This document shows, piece by piece, positions 54,771 to 63,081 of a stretch of DNA of 64,000 nucleotides. Position 1 is the first letter of the stretch; the number at the start of each line of letters is the position of its first letter. The notes under the pieces are model-generated. The model was given only the letters and a program-made list of their open reading frames with translations. It ran no database searches and had not been told where the DNA came from. The position numbers and the translations under genes are program-made. The stretch is from positions 1 through 64,000 of the forward strand of contig CAVSEY010000006.1 of assembly GCA_963727035.1 (NCBI GenBank), in the 5' to 3' direction. The DNA is from Rhodoblastus sp963727035 (GTDB lineage: Bacteria > Pseudomonadota > Alphaproteobacteria > Rhizobiales > Beijerinckiaceae).

Positions 54771-55265
54771 TCAGAGCCCGAAGACCGAGCCCAGAACGAG
54801 CGTCACGATTGTCGAGACAGTGACGAGGACCGTCACGTTCGACGTCCAGTTATAGGTTGCGCGGCGTTTGTAGAGTTCGATCGCCAGCGCGTCACTCTCC
54901 GTGGCCGCGCTGCCGCTCGACAGCCTGATCGTCATCCGGATGCATCGCAGGCAAAAGACAGTCAGGATCAGATAGGAGACGATCTCGGCCATGATCATGT
55001 TCTTGAAAATTCCCGAGACGCCGGCCTTGGACGAATAGATGAAAACGAGCGCCGCGATGATCAGGGAAATATGCGTCAGAAGCGCGGAAACCTTGGCGTC
55101 AACCGTGCTCATCATGAGATAGATGAAATCGCGGTAGCGGCTTTGCTCGGTATCGCGCGCATCATGGGCGGCGAGATTGATCGAGTCGATGTCGGACGGC
55201 CCCGGCGCCGGCAGAACGGCGCCGAAGACCAGCCGATCGAAGAGCGCGAAGGCGGCGTCCCTCAT
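54771..55265 (-). CDS. membrane protein of unknown function between pheS and pheT
   Basis: A 164-residue protein with a soluble N-terminal part and three hydrophobic segments, at about residues 65-83, 92-112 and 145-163. The start of the first reads STVDAKVSALLTHISLIIAAL. The DAK..ALL pattern before the first helix resembles small multi-TM effectors such as the Pycsar TM effector and SLATT domains, but this is only a visual likeness. It lies 13 bases after pheS and 14 before pheT, so it is transcribed with both. Start chosen at MRDAAFALFDRL; earlier ATGs overlap pheS. Confidence 0.75.
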   Translation of the reverse strand: MRDAAFALFDRLVFGAVLPAPGPSDIDSINLAAHDARDTEQSRYRDFIYLMMSTVDAKVSALLTHISLIIAALVFIYSSKAGVSGIFKNMIMAEIVSYLILTVFCLRCIRMTIRLSSGSAATESDALAIELYKRRATYNWTSNVTVLVTVSTIVTLVLGSVFGL

Positions 55266-55278
55266 CGAACATCGCCCG

Positions 55279-56361
55279 TCAGCTCGACAACCCGCCCGCC
55301 AAAGTCGGCAGGTCGAGCGGCCGGAAGCCATAATGCGACAGCCAGCGCGCATCGGCTTCGAAAAAGGCCCGCAGGTCGTTCATGCCATATTTCAGCATGG
55401 CGATGCGGTCGATGCCAATGCCCCAGGCGAAGCCCTGATATTCGTCGGGATCGACGCCGCAATTGCGCAGGACATTGGGATGGACCATGCCGCAGCCCAG
55501 AATTTCCAGCCAGTCGTCGCCTTCGCCGAAACGCATTTCGCCGCCCTTGCGCGAGCACTGGATGTCCACTTCGGCCGAAGGCTCGGTGAAGGGAAAAAAG
55601 CTCGGCCGGAAGCGCATTTTCACATGCTCGACCTCGAAAAAGGCCTTTAAAAATTCCTCCAGCACCCATTTGAGATGGCCCATATGCGCCTGACGGTCGA
55701 TCACCAGCCCCTCGACCTGATGGAACATGGGCGTATGGGTCTGGTCGAAATCGGAGCGATAGACGCGCCCCGGGCAGATGACCCGGATCGGCGGCGGAGT
55801 CTTCAACATGGTGCGCACCTGCACCGGCGAGGTGTGGGTGCGCAGCAATTTGCGCGTCCCGTCCGCCTTGGCGTCGAAGAAGAAGGTGTCCTGCATTTCG
55901 CGCGCCGGATGGCCGGGCGGGAAATTCAGCCTGGTGAAGTTGAAATCGTCGCTTTCGATGTCCGGCCCTTCGGCGATGGAAAAGCCCATGTCGGAGAAAA
56001 TGGCGGTCAATTCGTCCATGACCTGGGAAATGGGATGAATGCGTCCGGTCTCCAGCGCCGTGGGCCGGGTCGGCAGGGTCACGTCGAGGGATTCGCTGGC
56101 CAGCCGCGCGGCGAGCGCCGCCTCCTTGAGCACGCTTTTGCGGCGTCCCAGCGCCTCGGCGACCTTGTCCTTGAGCGCGTTGATCTTGGCGCCCTCGCTC
56201 TTGCGCTCCTCCGGCGACATTTTGCCGAGCGTGGCGAGCAGGGCCGAGACCGAGCCTTTCTTGCCCAACGCCGCAACGCGGACATTTTCGAGCCCGGCTT
56301 CGTCGGCGGCGGACTCGATCGCGGCGAGGGTCTCGTTTTCGAGTTGGCTGAGATCAGACAT
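55279..56361 (-). CDS. pheS: phenylalanyl-tRNA synthetase alpha subunit
   Basis: The catalytic chain of PheRS. The 360-residue class II synthetase has an N-terminal coiled coil, motif 2 (HTSPVQVRTML and VYRSDFDQTHTPMFHQVEG) and motif 3 (FAWGIGIDRIAMLKYG). No frame errors. It is preceded by a leader with three hairpins, the last a terminator-like one. Confidence 0.96.
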   Translation of the reverse strand: MSDLSQLENETLAAIESAADEAGLENVRVAALGKKGSVSALLATLGKMSPEERKSEGAKINALKDKVAEALGRRKSVLKEAALAARLASESLDVTLPTRPTALETGRIHPISQVMDELTAIFSDMGFSIAEGPDIESDDFNFTRLNFPPGHPAREMQDTFFFDAKADGTRKLLRTHTSPVQVRTMLKTPPPIRVICPGRVYRSDFDQTHTPMFHQVEGLVIDRQAHMGHLKWVLEEFLKAFFEVEHVKMRFRPSFFPFTEPSAEVDIQCSRKGGEMRFGEGDDWLEILGCGMVHPNVLRNCGVDPDEYQGFAWGIGIDRIAMLKYGMNDLRAFFEADARWLSHYGFRPLDLPTLAGGLSS

Positions 56362-56420
56362 CAGAAGGTCCAGGAAATGTGTCGCAGGCGTAATGCCATG
56401 CGAAACCGGCGCTGCAAAGC

Positions 56421-56449
56421 AAAAAAGCCCGCCGTCGCCGGCGGGCTTT
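56421..56449 (-). terminator. terminator or attenuator between rplT and pheS
   Basis: On the minus strand a perfect nine-base stem AGCCCGCCG/CGGCGGGCT with loop GCGA is followed by TTTTTT. It sits 59 bases upstream of the pheS start, downstream of rplT. It can end the rpmI-rplT transcript or attenuate pheS. Confidence 0.85.
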
Positions 56450-56462
56450 GGAGGGACGCAGA

Positions 56463-56543
56463 CTCGACCCGACCGCAGGTCGGGTCGAGGAGCGAATGCG
56501 ACGCCGAACTGATGCGAGGGGCGCCGACCGCCCGGCGGTCGGC
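56463..56543 (-). promoter_or_regulatory. two further hairpins upstream of the pheS terminator
   Basis: A perfect 12-bp stem CTCGACCCGACC with GGTCGGGTCGAG (three-base loop) lies at 56463-56489, and an eight- to ten-base stem GCCGACCG/CGGTCGGC at 56523-56543. With the terminator they form a row of three hairpins in the 190-base gap before pheS. No leader peptide rich in Phe codons was found. Confidence 0.5.
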
Positions 56544-56551
56544 ACGAAAAA

Positions 56552-56917
56552 TCAGGCGACCGCCGGAAGCGCCGCTTTGGCCTTTTCGACGATGGTCTTG
56601 AAGGCCGCCGGCTCGCTGATCGCCAGTTCGGAGAGAACCTTGCGGTCCACTTCGACGCCGGCCTTGGCGAGGCCGTCGATGAAGCGGCTGTAGGTCAGGC
56701 CGAATTCACGCACGGCGGCGTTGAGGCGCTGGATCCACAAAGCGCGCATGGTGCGCTTCTTGACGCGACGGTCGCGGGTCGCATATTGCATCGAGCGATC
56801 GACCGCCGCCTTGGCGGCGCGGATGGTGTTCTTGCGGCGGCCATAGAAACCCTTGGCGGCCTTGAAAACTTTCTTGTGCTTGGCGTGCGAGGTGACGCCG
56901 CGTTTGACGCGAGCCAT
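56552..56917 (-). CDS. rplT: 50S ribosomal protein L20
   Basis: Early-binding 23S rRNA protein, known to repress its own operon. The 121-residue protein starts MARVKRGVTSHAKHKKVFK and has RDRRVKKRTMRALWIQRLNAA. The 95-base gap to rpmI contains a palindromic repeat, which is unusual because the two genes are normally tightly spaced. Confidence 0.97.
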   Translation of the reverse strand: MARVKRGVTSHAKHKKVFKAAKGFYGRRKNTIRAAKAAVDRSMQYATRDRRVKKRTMRALWIQRLNAAVREFGLTYSRFIDGLAKAGVEVDRKVLSELAISEPAAFKTIVEKAKAALPAVA

Positions 56918-56954
56918 GGATGATCTCCAGAAATATCGGGTTGCGGATGAGGCT

Positions 56955-56999
56955 GGCATATTCCCGAAAAGTTGCAGACTTTTCGGATAAGCATATGCC
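56955..56999 (-). repeat. palindromic intergenic repeat, type 1 (copy 2)
   Basis: A 45-base palindrome with arms GGCATAT..CCCGAAAAGT and ACTTTTCGG..ATATGCC around TGCAG. Near identical to 15529-15573. It lies within the rpmI-rplT intergenic space, where a hairpin in the message could affect relative output. Confidence 0.85.
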
Positions 57000-57012
57000 C
57001 TTCTCTGAATAA

Positions 57013-57213
57013 TCAGCCGTTGGGCAGGAAGAACTTCTTCACGTTATCCCCGTCGGTTTTGAAGAGGATATTGGTGCCGCGAAGGTTCCGAATCTGCTTG
57101 TTGGTCCGCTTGATCATGCCGTGGCGCTTGCCGCGCTGGGCGTAGACCACCTTGCCGGTTCCGGTGATCTTGAAGCGCTTTTTCGCGCCGGATTTGGTCT
57201 TCAACTTGGGCAT
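57013..57213 (-). CDS. rpmI: 50S ribosomal protein L35
   Basis: The 66-residue L35 starts MPKLKTKSGAKKRFK and ends FLPNG, typical of alphaproteobacteria. It heads the rpmI-rplT pair. Normally infC is immediately upstream; here a divergent hydrolase gene separates them, so rpmI has its own promoter region. Confidence 0.97.
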   Translation of the reverse strand: MPKLKTKSGAKKRFKITGTGKVVYAQRGKRHGMIKRTNKQIRNLRGTNILFKTDGDNVKKFFLPNG

Positions 57214-57555
57214 TTGGCTCTCTCAATTGTTGGCGCGATCGAACGCGCGGTCTGGCCCGAAGGCCTTTCCCTCTTTCGAGCGAAACAATCCGCCACGGCA
57301 GCCCTTTTACTCGCCGGTCGGATCGAAGGCGGGCTTATACGGGGAAAAGAGGCTTTTTGGCAAGCGCAAACAAAGCGTTGGCGAAAGCCGGCTCGCGACC
57401 AAGAAGCAGGCCTCGGTCACGCGCCGGCCGCATCGCGGAATCGCGCACGGCCGGCGGCGGTTCGGCGGACGCCCGAAATTCGTCAACAGCGTGACGCAAT
57501 CGTCGCCCAAGCTCGAGTCCGGGCGGGAAAAAGCGCGCAGTTCCAGGAACATGGC
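57214..57555. other. divergent intergenic region between rpmI and the hydrolase gene
   Basis: A 342-base gap without a supportable gene. It holds a minus-strand promoter candidate for rpmI (listed separately), leaving a leader of about 115 bases that could carry the L20-type control element. I see no clear promoter on the plus strand. Confidence 0.6.
57334..57363 (-). promoter_or_regulatory. candidate sigma70 promoter for rpmI
   Basis: On the minus strand TTGCCA and TATAAG are 18 bases apart, about 115 bases upstream of the rpmI start codon. The spacing is at the upper end of normal. Confidence 0.5.
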
Positions 57556-58671
57556 ATGTCAGAACTCAAATCCGCCGGCGGCGCCGGCTTTTCGCTCGGC
57601 GGCGCGCCGGCCTTCTGGCCGATGGCGATGGCGGCGGCGCTGGTCGAAAACGGGCTGGACCTTTACGCCAAAAATCTCCACTTCGTCGAAGAAGAAATCA
57701 CGCTCCACGGCGAATTGCGTCCCCAGCTCGCGACGCCCAATACCGTCCGGCTCGAATTGCGCACCATGGTCTTGCGCGAATATGGCGAGACGACCGGCCT
57801 GCCCACTCTGGTGGACGCGCCCTATGCCGGGCACAGCGCGATGATCGCCGATTTCCAGAAGGGCCAGAGCCTGATCGAAACCCTGCTCGCCCACGGGCCG
57901 CGCCGCGTTCTTCTGACCGACTGGCGTTCGGCGACCGAGGACATGAAGGACCTCGAAATCGACAATTATCTCGCCGAACTGGTGGCGGCGATCGACGATC
58001 TCGGCGGGCGCGTCAATCTGGTCGGCCTGTGCCAGGGCGGTTGGATGTCGGCGATGATCGCGGCGCGCTTCCCCGAAAAGGTCAATTCGCTGGTGCTGGC
58101 CGGCGCGCCGATCGACACCGACGCGGGCGATGGGCCGATCAAGCGGCTCGCCCATCAAACGCCGATGTCATTCTATGAACAGCTGGTCGCCCTCGGCGGC
58201 GGGCTGATGCGCGGCAAATACATGCTGCAGGGCTGGAAGAACATGCATCCCGAGCTACATTACATCCAGCAGCATATCGACCTTTACGAACATATCGACG
58301 ATCCCGCCTATCTCGCCAAGGAAGAGGCTTTCGAAAGCTGGTATGAAAGTCCGCTCGACCTGCCAGGCCGCTGGTATCTTCAGGCGATCAACCAATTGTT
58401 CAAGCAGAATTGCCTCGCCAAGGGCGAATTCGTGGCCCTCGGCCGCAAACTCGACCTGCGCGCCATCACATGTCCGATCTATCTGCTCGGCGGCCTCGCC
58501 GACGACATCACCACGCTGGAACAGGTGCTCGACGCCGAAAAATATATCGGGACGCCCAAAGACAAGGTCGTCCGGAAAGCCGTGCCGGGCGGCCATATCG
58601 GCCTGTTCATGGGCGCCCGCACCCTGAAACAGGAATGGCCCAACATCGCCCGCTGGATCGCGGCGCAATAA
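57556..58671 (+). CDS. alpha/beta hydrolase of the PhaC/PhaZ superfamily
   Basis: A 371-residue hydrolase with a PHA-synthase type lipase box G-L-C-Q-G-G (nucleophile Cys159), aspartate in LLGGLADDIT and histidine in PGGHIGLFMG. The cysteine elbow is typical of PHA synthases and intracellular depolymerases rather than ordinary serine lipases. It may polymerise or degrade PHA, or act as a thioesterase. It is inserted in opposite orientation between infC and rpmI, breaking the usual operon. ATG at 57551 is out of frame; 57556 is used. Confidence 0.8.
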   Translation: MSELKSAGGAGFSLGGAPAFWPMAMAAALVENGLDLYAKNLHFVEEEITLHGELRPQLATPNTVRLELRTMVLREYGETTGLPTLVDAPYAGHSAMIADFQKGQSLIETLLAHGPRRVLLTDWRSATEDMKDLEIDNYLAELVAAIDDLGGRVNLVGLCQGGWMSAMIAARFPEKVNSLVLAGAPIDTDAGDGPIKRLAHQTPMSFYEQLVALGGGLMRGKYMLQGWKNMHPELHYIQQHIDLYEHIDDPAYLAKEEAFESWYESPLDLPGRWYLQAINQLFKQNCLAKGEFVALGRKLDLRAITCPIYLLGGLADDITTLEQVLDAEKYIGTPKDKVVRKAVPGGHIGLFMGARTLKQEWPNIARWIAAQ

Positions 58672-58752
58672 AGGGCCGTACGTTGTCGCGCCCGGCAAGA
58701 AGGCGCGGGCCATGGCCGAAGCCCTTCCGCCGGACGAAGGGAGCCGCCCGGC

Positions 58753-59292
58753 CTATTTAGGCGCCAGGATCATGATCATCTGGCGGCCTTCCATCGACGG
58801 CTCCAGTTCGATCTTGGCGATCGGCGCGGTCTCCACCTTCACCCGTTCGAGCACTTTGAAGCCGAGTTCCTGATGGGCCATTTCGCGGCCGCGGAAGCGC
58901 AGCACGAATTTCACCTTGTCGCCCTCCTCGAAGAAGCGGCGCACCGCCTTCATCTTGGTCTCGTAATCGTGGTCGTCGATGCCGGGACGGAGCTTGATCT
59001 CCTTGATCTCGACGACCTTCTGCTTCTTGCGGGCCTCGGCGGCCTTCTTCTGCTCCGTGAAGCGATATTTGCCGTAATCGAGGATCTTGCAGACCGGCGG
59101 ATTGGCGTTGGGCACGATCTCGACCAGATCGAGCCCGTCTTCCTCGGACAGGCGCAAGGCTTCCAGAATTTCGACGACGCCGCGATTTTGGCCTTCGGCA
59201 TCGATCAGTTGCACTTCGCGGACGCGAATATCCCGGTTGATGCGGGGTCCCTCCTTCTGCGGTACCGGGGGGGCTTTCATGGGACGGCGAAT
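58753..59292 (-). CDS. infC: translation initiation factor IF-3 with probable ATT start
   Basis: Binds the 30S subunit and checks start-codon and initiator-tRNA pairing. The 179-residue protein has INRDIRVREVQLIDAEG, the linker with YGKYRFTEQKKAAEARKK and the C-terminal KFVLRFRGREMAHQELG. AAGGAG lies eight bases before an ATT codon but 20 bases before the first in-frame ATG at 59280. This matches the known use of AUU as infC start, which makes IF-3 control its own synthesis. The product with the ATG start would be four residues shorter. Confidence 0.93.
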   Translation of the reverse strand: MRRPMKAPPVPQKEGPRINRDIRVREVQLIDAEGQNRGVVEILEALRLSEEDGLDLVEIVPNANPPVCKILDYGKYRFTEQKKAAEARKKQKVVEIKEIKLRPGIDDHDYETKMKAVRRFFEEGDKVKFVLRFRGREMAHQELGFKVLERVKVETAPIAKIELEPSMEGRQMIMILAPK

Positions 59293-59519
59293 GGCGTGTT
59301 CTCCTTGGCAAGGGTCTGGAAGACCGGGTCGGGCGCGCGCGGGAATTAAAGGCGGCGGCCGCGGCCCTCGGTCCGCTGCAGAACTTGGGAAAGCATTTCG
59401 GCTACGGCAAAAAGTCCCCGCGACCGAGACCACGAGGACCAACCGCCGCCAAGATTGAGACAAAGCGGCGCAAAGTCAACGGCGCATTTGGGTTAAAGGC
59501 GCGATTTCCCGCAGCGACC

Positions 59520-60695
59520 CTATTCGGCCACGCCAAAATGACGCGCATAGGTCGCCATGGCGATGGCGTTCATCCGCTCGGTCGAAAAGTTCCGGGCGTG
59601 GGCGCGGGCGCGATGGGCGAGATTTTCCCGCGCGCTCGCGCCGAGGCGCAGCGCCTCCTCAATGGCGCGAATCAGGCCGGCGGGCGGACCCGGCGGAATC
59701 AGCCAGCCGGTGCGCGATCCCGGCTCGACCTGCGGCGGGGCCAGCACCGCCTCGGCCTCAACCGCGCCGCCGGAGGGCTGCATCACCGCAACCGGCGCGC
59801 CGAGCGCCTGGGCTTCGGCGCAAAGCGCCGATTCGCCCGCCGGGGCGATCACCAGGGCCGCAGCGAGGCAGGCGGCGGCGCGGTCGGGCCAATCGAGTCG
59901 CAGCACCGCGCCGTCGAGCCCCAGCCGCGCCGTTTCAGCGTCGAAGGCCGGCGAGGCGGCCTCGCTCTCGCCCTCGCCGCGCAGCCAGACGAAACGCGCC
60001 TCCTGCGCGTCATTGGCGAAAAAATTCTTCGCCTTGAGCTGGGCCGCCGCCGCCAGAAAACTCTGGCGGCGTTCCGCCGGCAGGCCAAGCGCGACGACGA
60101 GGCGCACATGAGCCTTGACGCCCAAGGCCTCGCGCAAGCGGCGCACCCGCGCCGCATCGACCGCCTCCGGCGAGAAAAGCCTCAGATCGACGCCATGAAA
60201 GCCGCGAACCGCCTTGGCCGCGAGCGCGGGACGGCGGGCAAGCGCCGCCTCCATGTCCTCGCGCGCATAAAAAAGGATCGAATCCGCGTCGAGCGCGGCC
60301 GGGTCCTGCCCCGCCTCGAAATCGGCCACCAGAGCCGCGCGCGCCTGGCGCGCGGCCTGAAGCGCGGCATGGACGTCGGCGCCCGTGCGCACGTGGATCA
60401 GCTCCGCCCCCTCGCGCAGGGCGAGCTTGGCCAGCCGGCTCCGGTTGCGCCATGCCTGCCAGGGAATGCGCGTGGTCTCCGCGAAGGGAATGAAAACGCC
60501 GCCGCGCGCCTGCAATTCGCTGGCGAGCGGCCCCTGCGGGCCGGCGACCAGCGCGCGCGCTCCCGCGTCGGCAAGGCTCGCCGCGAGGTCGACGCAGGCC
60601 GAGGCGCTGGAATCGAGCGCGGGAACCACTTGAAGGATCGTGCGGCCGAACAGGGCCTGACCGTCAATGTCGCCTTCCGCGCCCCAAGGCGTCAT
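59520..60695 (-). CDS. glycosyltransferase (GT4-like, family uncertain)
   Basis: A 391-residue protein with two Rossmann-like halves. The N-terminal half starts ILQVVPALDSSASACVDLAASLADAG, a typical GT-B opening in which a glycan donor and acceptor domain pair. The middle has VVALGLPAERRQSFLAAAAQLKA, and the end has APAGESALCAEAQALGAPVAV, resembling the nucleotide-sugar site. Alanine rich. Acceptor unknown. I start at MTPWGAEGDID; 32 upstream residues are not supported. Confidence 0.75.
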   Translation of the reverse strand: MTPWGAEGDIDGQALFGRTILQVVPALDSSASACVDLAASLADAGARALVAGPQGPLASELQARGGVFIPFAETTRIPWQAWRNRSRLAKLALREGAELIHVRTGADVHAALQAARQARAALVADFEAGQDPAALDADSILFYAREDMEAALARRPALAAKAVRGFHGVDLRLFSPEAVDAARVRRLREALGVKAHVRLVVALGLPAERRQSFLAAAAQLKAKNFFANDAQEARFVWLRGEGESEAASPAFDAETARLGLDGAVLRLDWPDRAAACLAAALVIAPAGESALCAEAQALGAPVAVMQPSGGAVEAEAVLAPPQVEPGSRTGWLIPPGPPAGLIRAIEEALRLGASARENLAHRARAHARNFSTERMNAIAMATYARHFGVAE

Positions 60696-60760
60696 GCTGT
60701 CTCCCGCTTGACAAACGAATCGTTCAAAGCACCTTAGCTCCGACCCGAACCGATCGCCAA

Positions 60761-61546
60761 ATGACCGAGCCAGCCGCTTTTTTCGCCTCAAACCCCGCCG
60801 CGCCGCGCCTCGCCTTTCTCGCCCGCAAGGGGGAAAATCCGCCCGGCCTGTTCTGGCTCGGCGGGTTCCGCTCCGACATGCGCGGCTCCAAGGCGGAATT
60901 TCTCGATTCGCTCGCTGAAAGACAGGGCCGCGCCTGTCTGCGCTTCGATTATTCCGGCCATGGCGAATCGGAAGGCGCCTTCGCCGACGGGACCATCGGC
61001 CTGTGGGCGGAACAGGCCCTGGCGGTTTTTCGCGCGTTGACCGAAGGGCCGCAGATCGTCGTCGGCTCGTCGATGGGCGGCTGGATCGCTCTTTTGCTGG
61101 CCCGCGCGCTGGCCCAAGCCGGCGAAAGCGCGCGATTCGCCGGCATGGTCCTGATCGCGCCGGCGGTCGATTTCACGCAAGAGCTGATCTGGCCGCGCCT
61201 GCCCGAAAATGTGCGTGAAGCGATCCTGACCGAAGGCGCCTGGAAGCGGCCTGCCGACGCCTATGGCGCGGACTTTCCCATGACAAAAGCCCTGTTCGAG
61301 GACGGCAAGGCCAACAGCCTGTTCGGCGGCGAAATCCGCAGCTTTTGCCCGGTCACGATCCTTCAGGGCATGGCCGACGCGGATGTGCCCTGGCGCCACG
61401 CCATGCGGCTGATGGAAAGCCTCGCCTCCGACCCGGCGACGATCACCCTGATCAAGGACGGCGACCATCGCCTGTCGCGCCCGCAGGATCTGGCGGCTCT
61501 GGCCAAGGCCATCGAATTGCTCGAAGGACCGACGCGGGGCGGATGA
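60761..61546 (+). CDS. alpha/beta hydrolase
   Basis: A 261-residue serine hydrolase with FDYSGHGES, the nucleophile elbow GSSMGGW (Ser about 106), an aspartate in MADADVPW and histidine in KDGDHRLSR. It resembles ABHD10-type thioesterases. Divergent from the glycosyltransferase gene with 65 bases between. Substrate unknown. Confidence 0.85.
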   Translation: MTEPAAFFASNPAAPRLAFLARKGENPPGLFWLGGFRSDMRGSKAEFLDSLAERQGRACLRFDYSGHGESEGAFADGTIGLWAEQALAVFRALTEGPQIVVGSSMGGWIALLLARALAQAGESARFAGMVLIAPAVDFTQELIWPRLPENVREAILTEGAWKRPADAYGADFPMTKALFEDGKANSLFGGEIRSFCPVTILQGMADADVPWRHAMRLMESLASDPATITLIKDGDHRLSRPQDLAALAKAIELLEGPTRGG

Positions 61547-61577
61547 CCTTTTCTTCAAACTCGCGCGCCGGATCGTG

Positions 61578-61606
61578 TTGACAGCGTCCCGGCGCGCCCG
61601 TAGAAG
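61578..61606 (+). promoter_or_regulatory. sigma70-type promoter for tRNA-Leu
   Basis: TTGACA (perfect -35 box) and TAGAAG are 17 bases apart, ending nine bases before the tRNA 5' end. GC-rich bases between the -10 box and the start fit a stringently controlled stable-RNA promoter. Confidence 0.75.
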
Positions 61607-61615
61607 ACGCGCCGG

Positions 61616-61700
61616 GCCCAGGTGGCGGAATTGGTAGACGCGCTGGTTTCAGGTACCAGTGGTGCAAGCCGTGGAGGTTCGAGTCCTCTCCTGGGCACCA
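61616..61700 (+). tRNA. tRNA-Leu (anticodon CAG), integration site
   Basis: Complete class II tRNA with acceptor GCCCAGG/CCTGGGC, anticodon stem CTGGT/ACCAG with loop TTCAGGT, a long variable arm and encoded CCA. CAG reads CUG. The next gene on the same strand is a tyrosine integrase, so the 3' part of this tRNA is probably the attachment site of an integrated element. Confidence 0.95.
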
Positions 61701-61704
61701 AAAG

Positions 61705-61728
61705 ACCCCGCTTCGGCGGGGTTTTTTA
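61705..61728 (+). terminator. intrinsic terminator after tRNA-Leu
   Basis: A stem CCCCGC/GCGGGG capped by a stable TTCG tetraloop, followed by TTTTTT, five bases after the tRNA CCA end. Confidence 0.92.
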
Positions 61729-61848
61729 TTGCCCGAAGCCAGAAAGCCTAGGAAAACCTGTTTCCTTATTCGTCACAAGCAGTCACAACGCATCTGTACA
61801 GCGCAGGCGATTGTTGGTATATTTTGTTGGTACGCCCGAGGTGCCGCC

Positions 61849-63081
61849 ATGAAATTGACCGACGCCGTCATCCGCCAGACCAAAACCGCCGAGAAGCTGA
61901 AGAAACTAAGCGACGGTCATGGCTTGCAACTCTGGATATATCCCGATGGCGCGAAGCGGTGGCGCCTGGCCTTTCGGCATGGCGGCAAGCAGATGACCTG
62001 CGCGCTGGGCGTCTACCCCGCCGTCACTCTTCAGAAGGCCCGCGCCGCCGCGGCCGAAGCCAGAGAAAACATCGCTTCGGGCCAGAACCCTGTCGCCACC
62101 CGAAAGGCCGAACGCCGCTCCTTGGCTGCGGCCACGGCCCTGACATTCGAAATGATCGCGCAGGAATACATCGCCAAGAAGCGCAAGGAAGGCAAAGCGG
62201 CGACGACGCTCGACAAGGCCGAGTATTTTCTGGCCAACGTCATGCCGAAGCTCGGCAAGACGCCAATTTTCGACATCAAGCCCGCCGATGTCATCGCGGT
62301 GGTCGCGCCTATCGACGCCAAGGGCAATCACCACACAGCTCTTCGGACGATGCGGTTCGTCGGGCAGGTTTGCCGCTTCGCCGTGGCGACCGCCCGCCTC
62401 TCCAGCGACCCGACGCGCGATCTCAAGGGCGAGGCGCTGACGGCGGCAAAAACCGTCAGCCGCGCCGCCTTGACCAAGCCAGATGACGTCGGGCGCTTGC
62501 TGCGGGCCATCGACGCCTATAGTTCGGGCTACGAGGCGACGAAGCTCGGCCTGCAGCTATTGGCAAGGACATTTGTGCGCCCAGGCGAGCTTCGCCTTGC
62601 TGAATGGTCGGAGTTTGATCTGGATCAGGCCGTCTGGTCCGTCCCCGCCAGCCGCATGAAAATGCGCAAAGAGCACCACATTCCGCTTTCAACCCAGGTG
62701 GTCGAACTGCTGACGCGGCTCAAGCAGCTGACCGGCGACGGCAAGCTCCTGTTTTCGGGTGAAAGGTCGAAGGCGCGGCCCATTAGCGAAAACACATTCA
62801 ACCAGGCTTTGCGCCGTATGGGATTCGGCAAGGATGATATGACCAGCCACGGCTTCCGCTCGACCGCGTCGTCGCTGCTGAATGAAAGTGGCCTCTGGTC
62901 GGCTGACGCCATCGAGCGCAGCCTCGCCCATTCCGATCCCGACGCGGTGCGCGGCATTTACAACCGCTCCCCGTACTGGGCCGAGCGCGTCCGCCTGATG
63001 CAGTGGTGGAGCGATGAATGTGACCGTCTGGCGAGCGGCGGCGAAGCGAAAGTCGTTCCGATCAAAGCGAGGTCGGCATGA
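61849..63081 (+). CDS. tyrosine-type site-specific integrase (P4/DUF4102 class)
   Basis: A 410-residue recombinase. The N-terminal DUF4102 arm-binding domain starts MKLTDAVIRQTKTAEKLKKLSDGHGLQLWI. The catalytic part has the arginine in FVRPGELRLAEW, a lysine/histidine strand HHIPLS, HGFRSTASSLL (His and Arg), and the tyrosine in AVRGIYNRSPYW. Typical of genomic islands inserted at tRNA genes. It lies 148 bases downstream of tRNA-Leu, and overlaps the next gene by four bases. Confidence 0.93.
   Translation: MKLTDAVIRQTKTAEKLKKLSDGHGLQLWIYPDGAKRWRLAFRHGGKQMTCALGVYPAVTLQKARAAAAEARENIASGQNPVATRKAERRSLAAATALTFEMIAQEYIAKKRKEGKAATTLDKAEYFLANVMPKLGKTPIFDIKPADVIAVVAPIDAKGNHHTALRTMRFVGQVCRFAVATARLSSDPTRDLKGEALTAAKTVSRAALTKPDDVGRLLRAIDAYSSGYEATKLGLQLLARTFVRPGELRLAEWSEFDLDQAVWSVPASRMKMRKEHHIPLSTQVVELLTRLKQLTGDGKLLFSGERSKARPISENTFNQALRRMGFGKDDMTSHGFRSTASSLLNESGLWSADAIERSLAHSDPDAVRGIYNRSPYWAERVRLMQWWSDECDRLASGGEAKVVPIKARSA

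Noticed and set aside
56362..56551. Phe-rich leader peptide before pheS
   Set aside because: No start codon followed by a Phe-rich frame was found in the gap.
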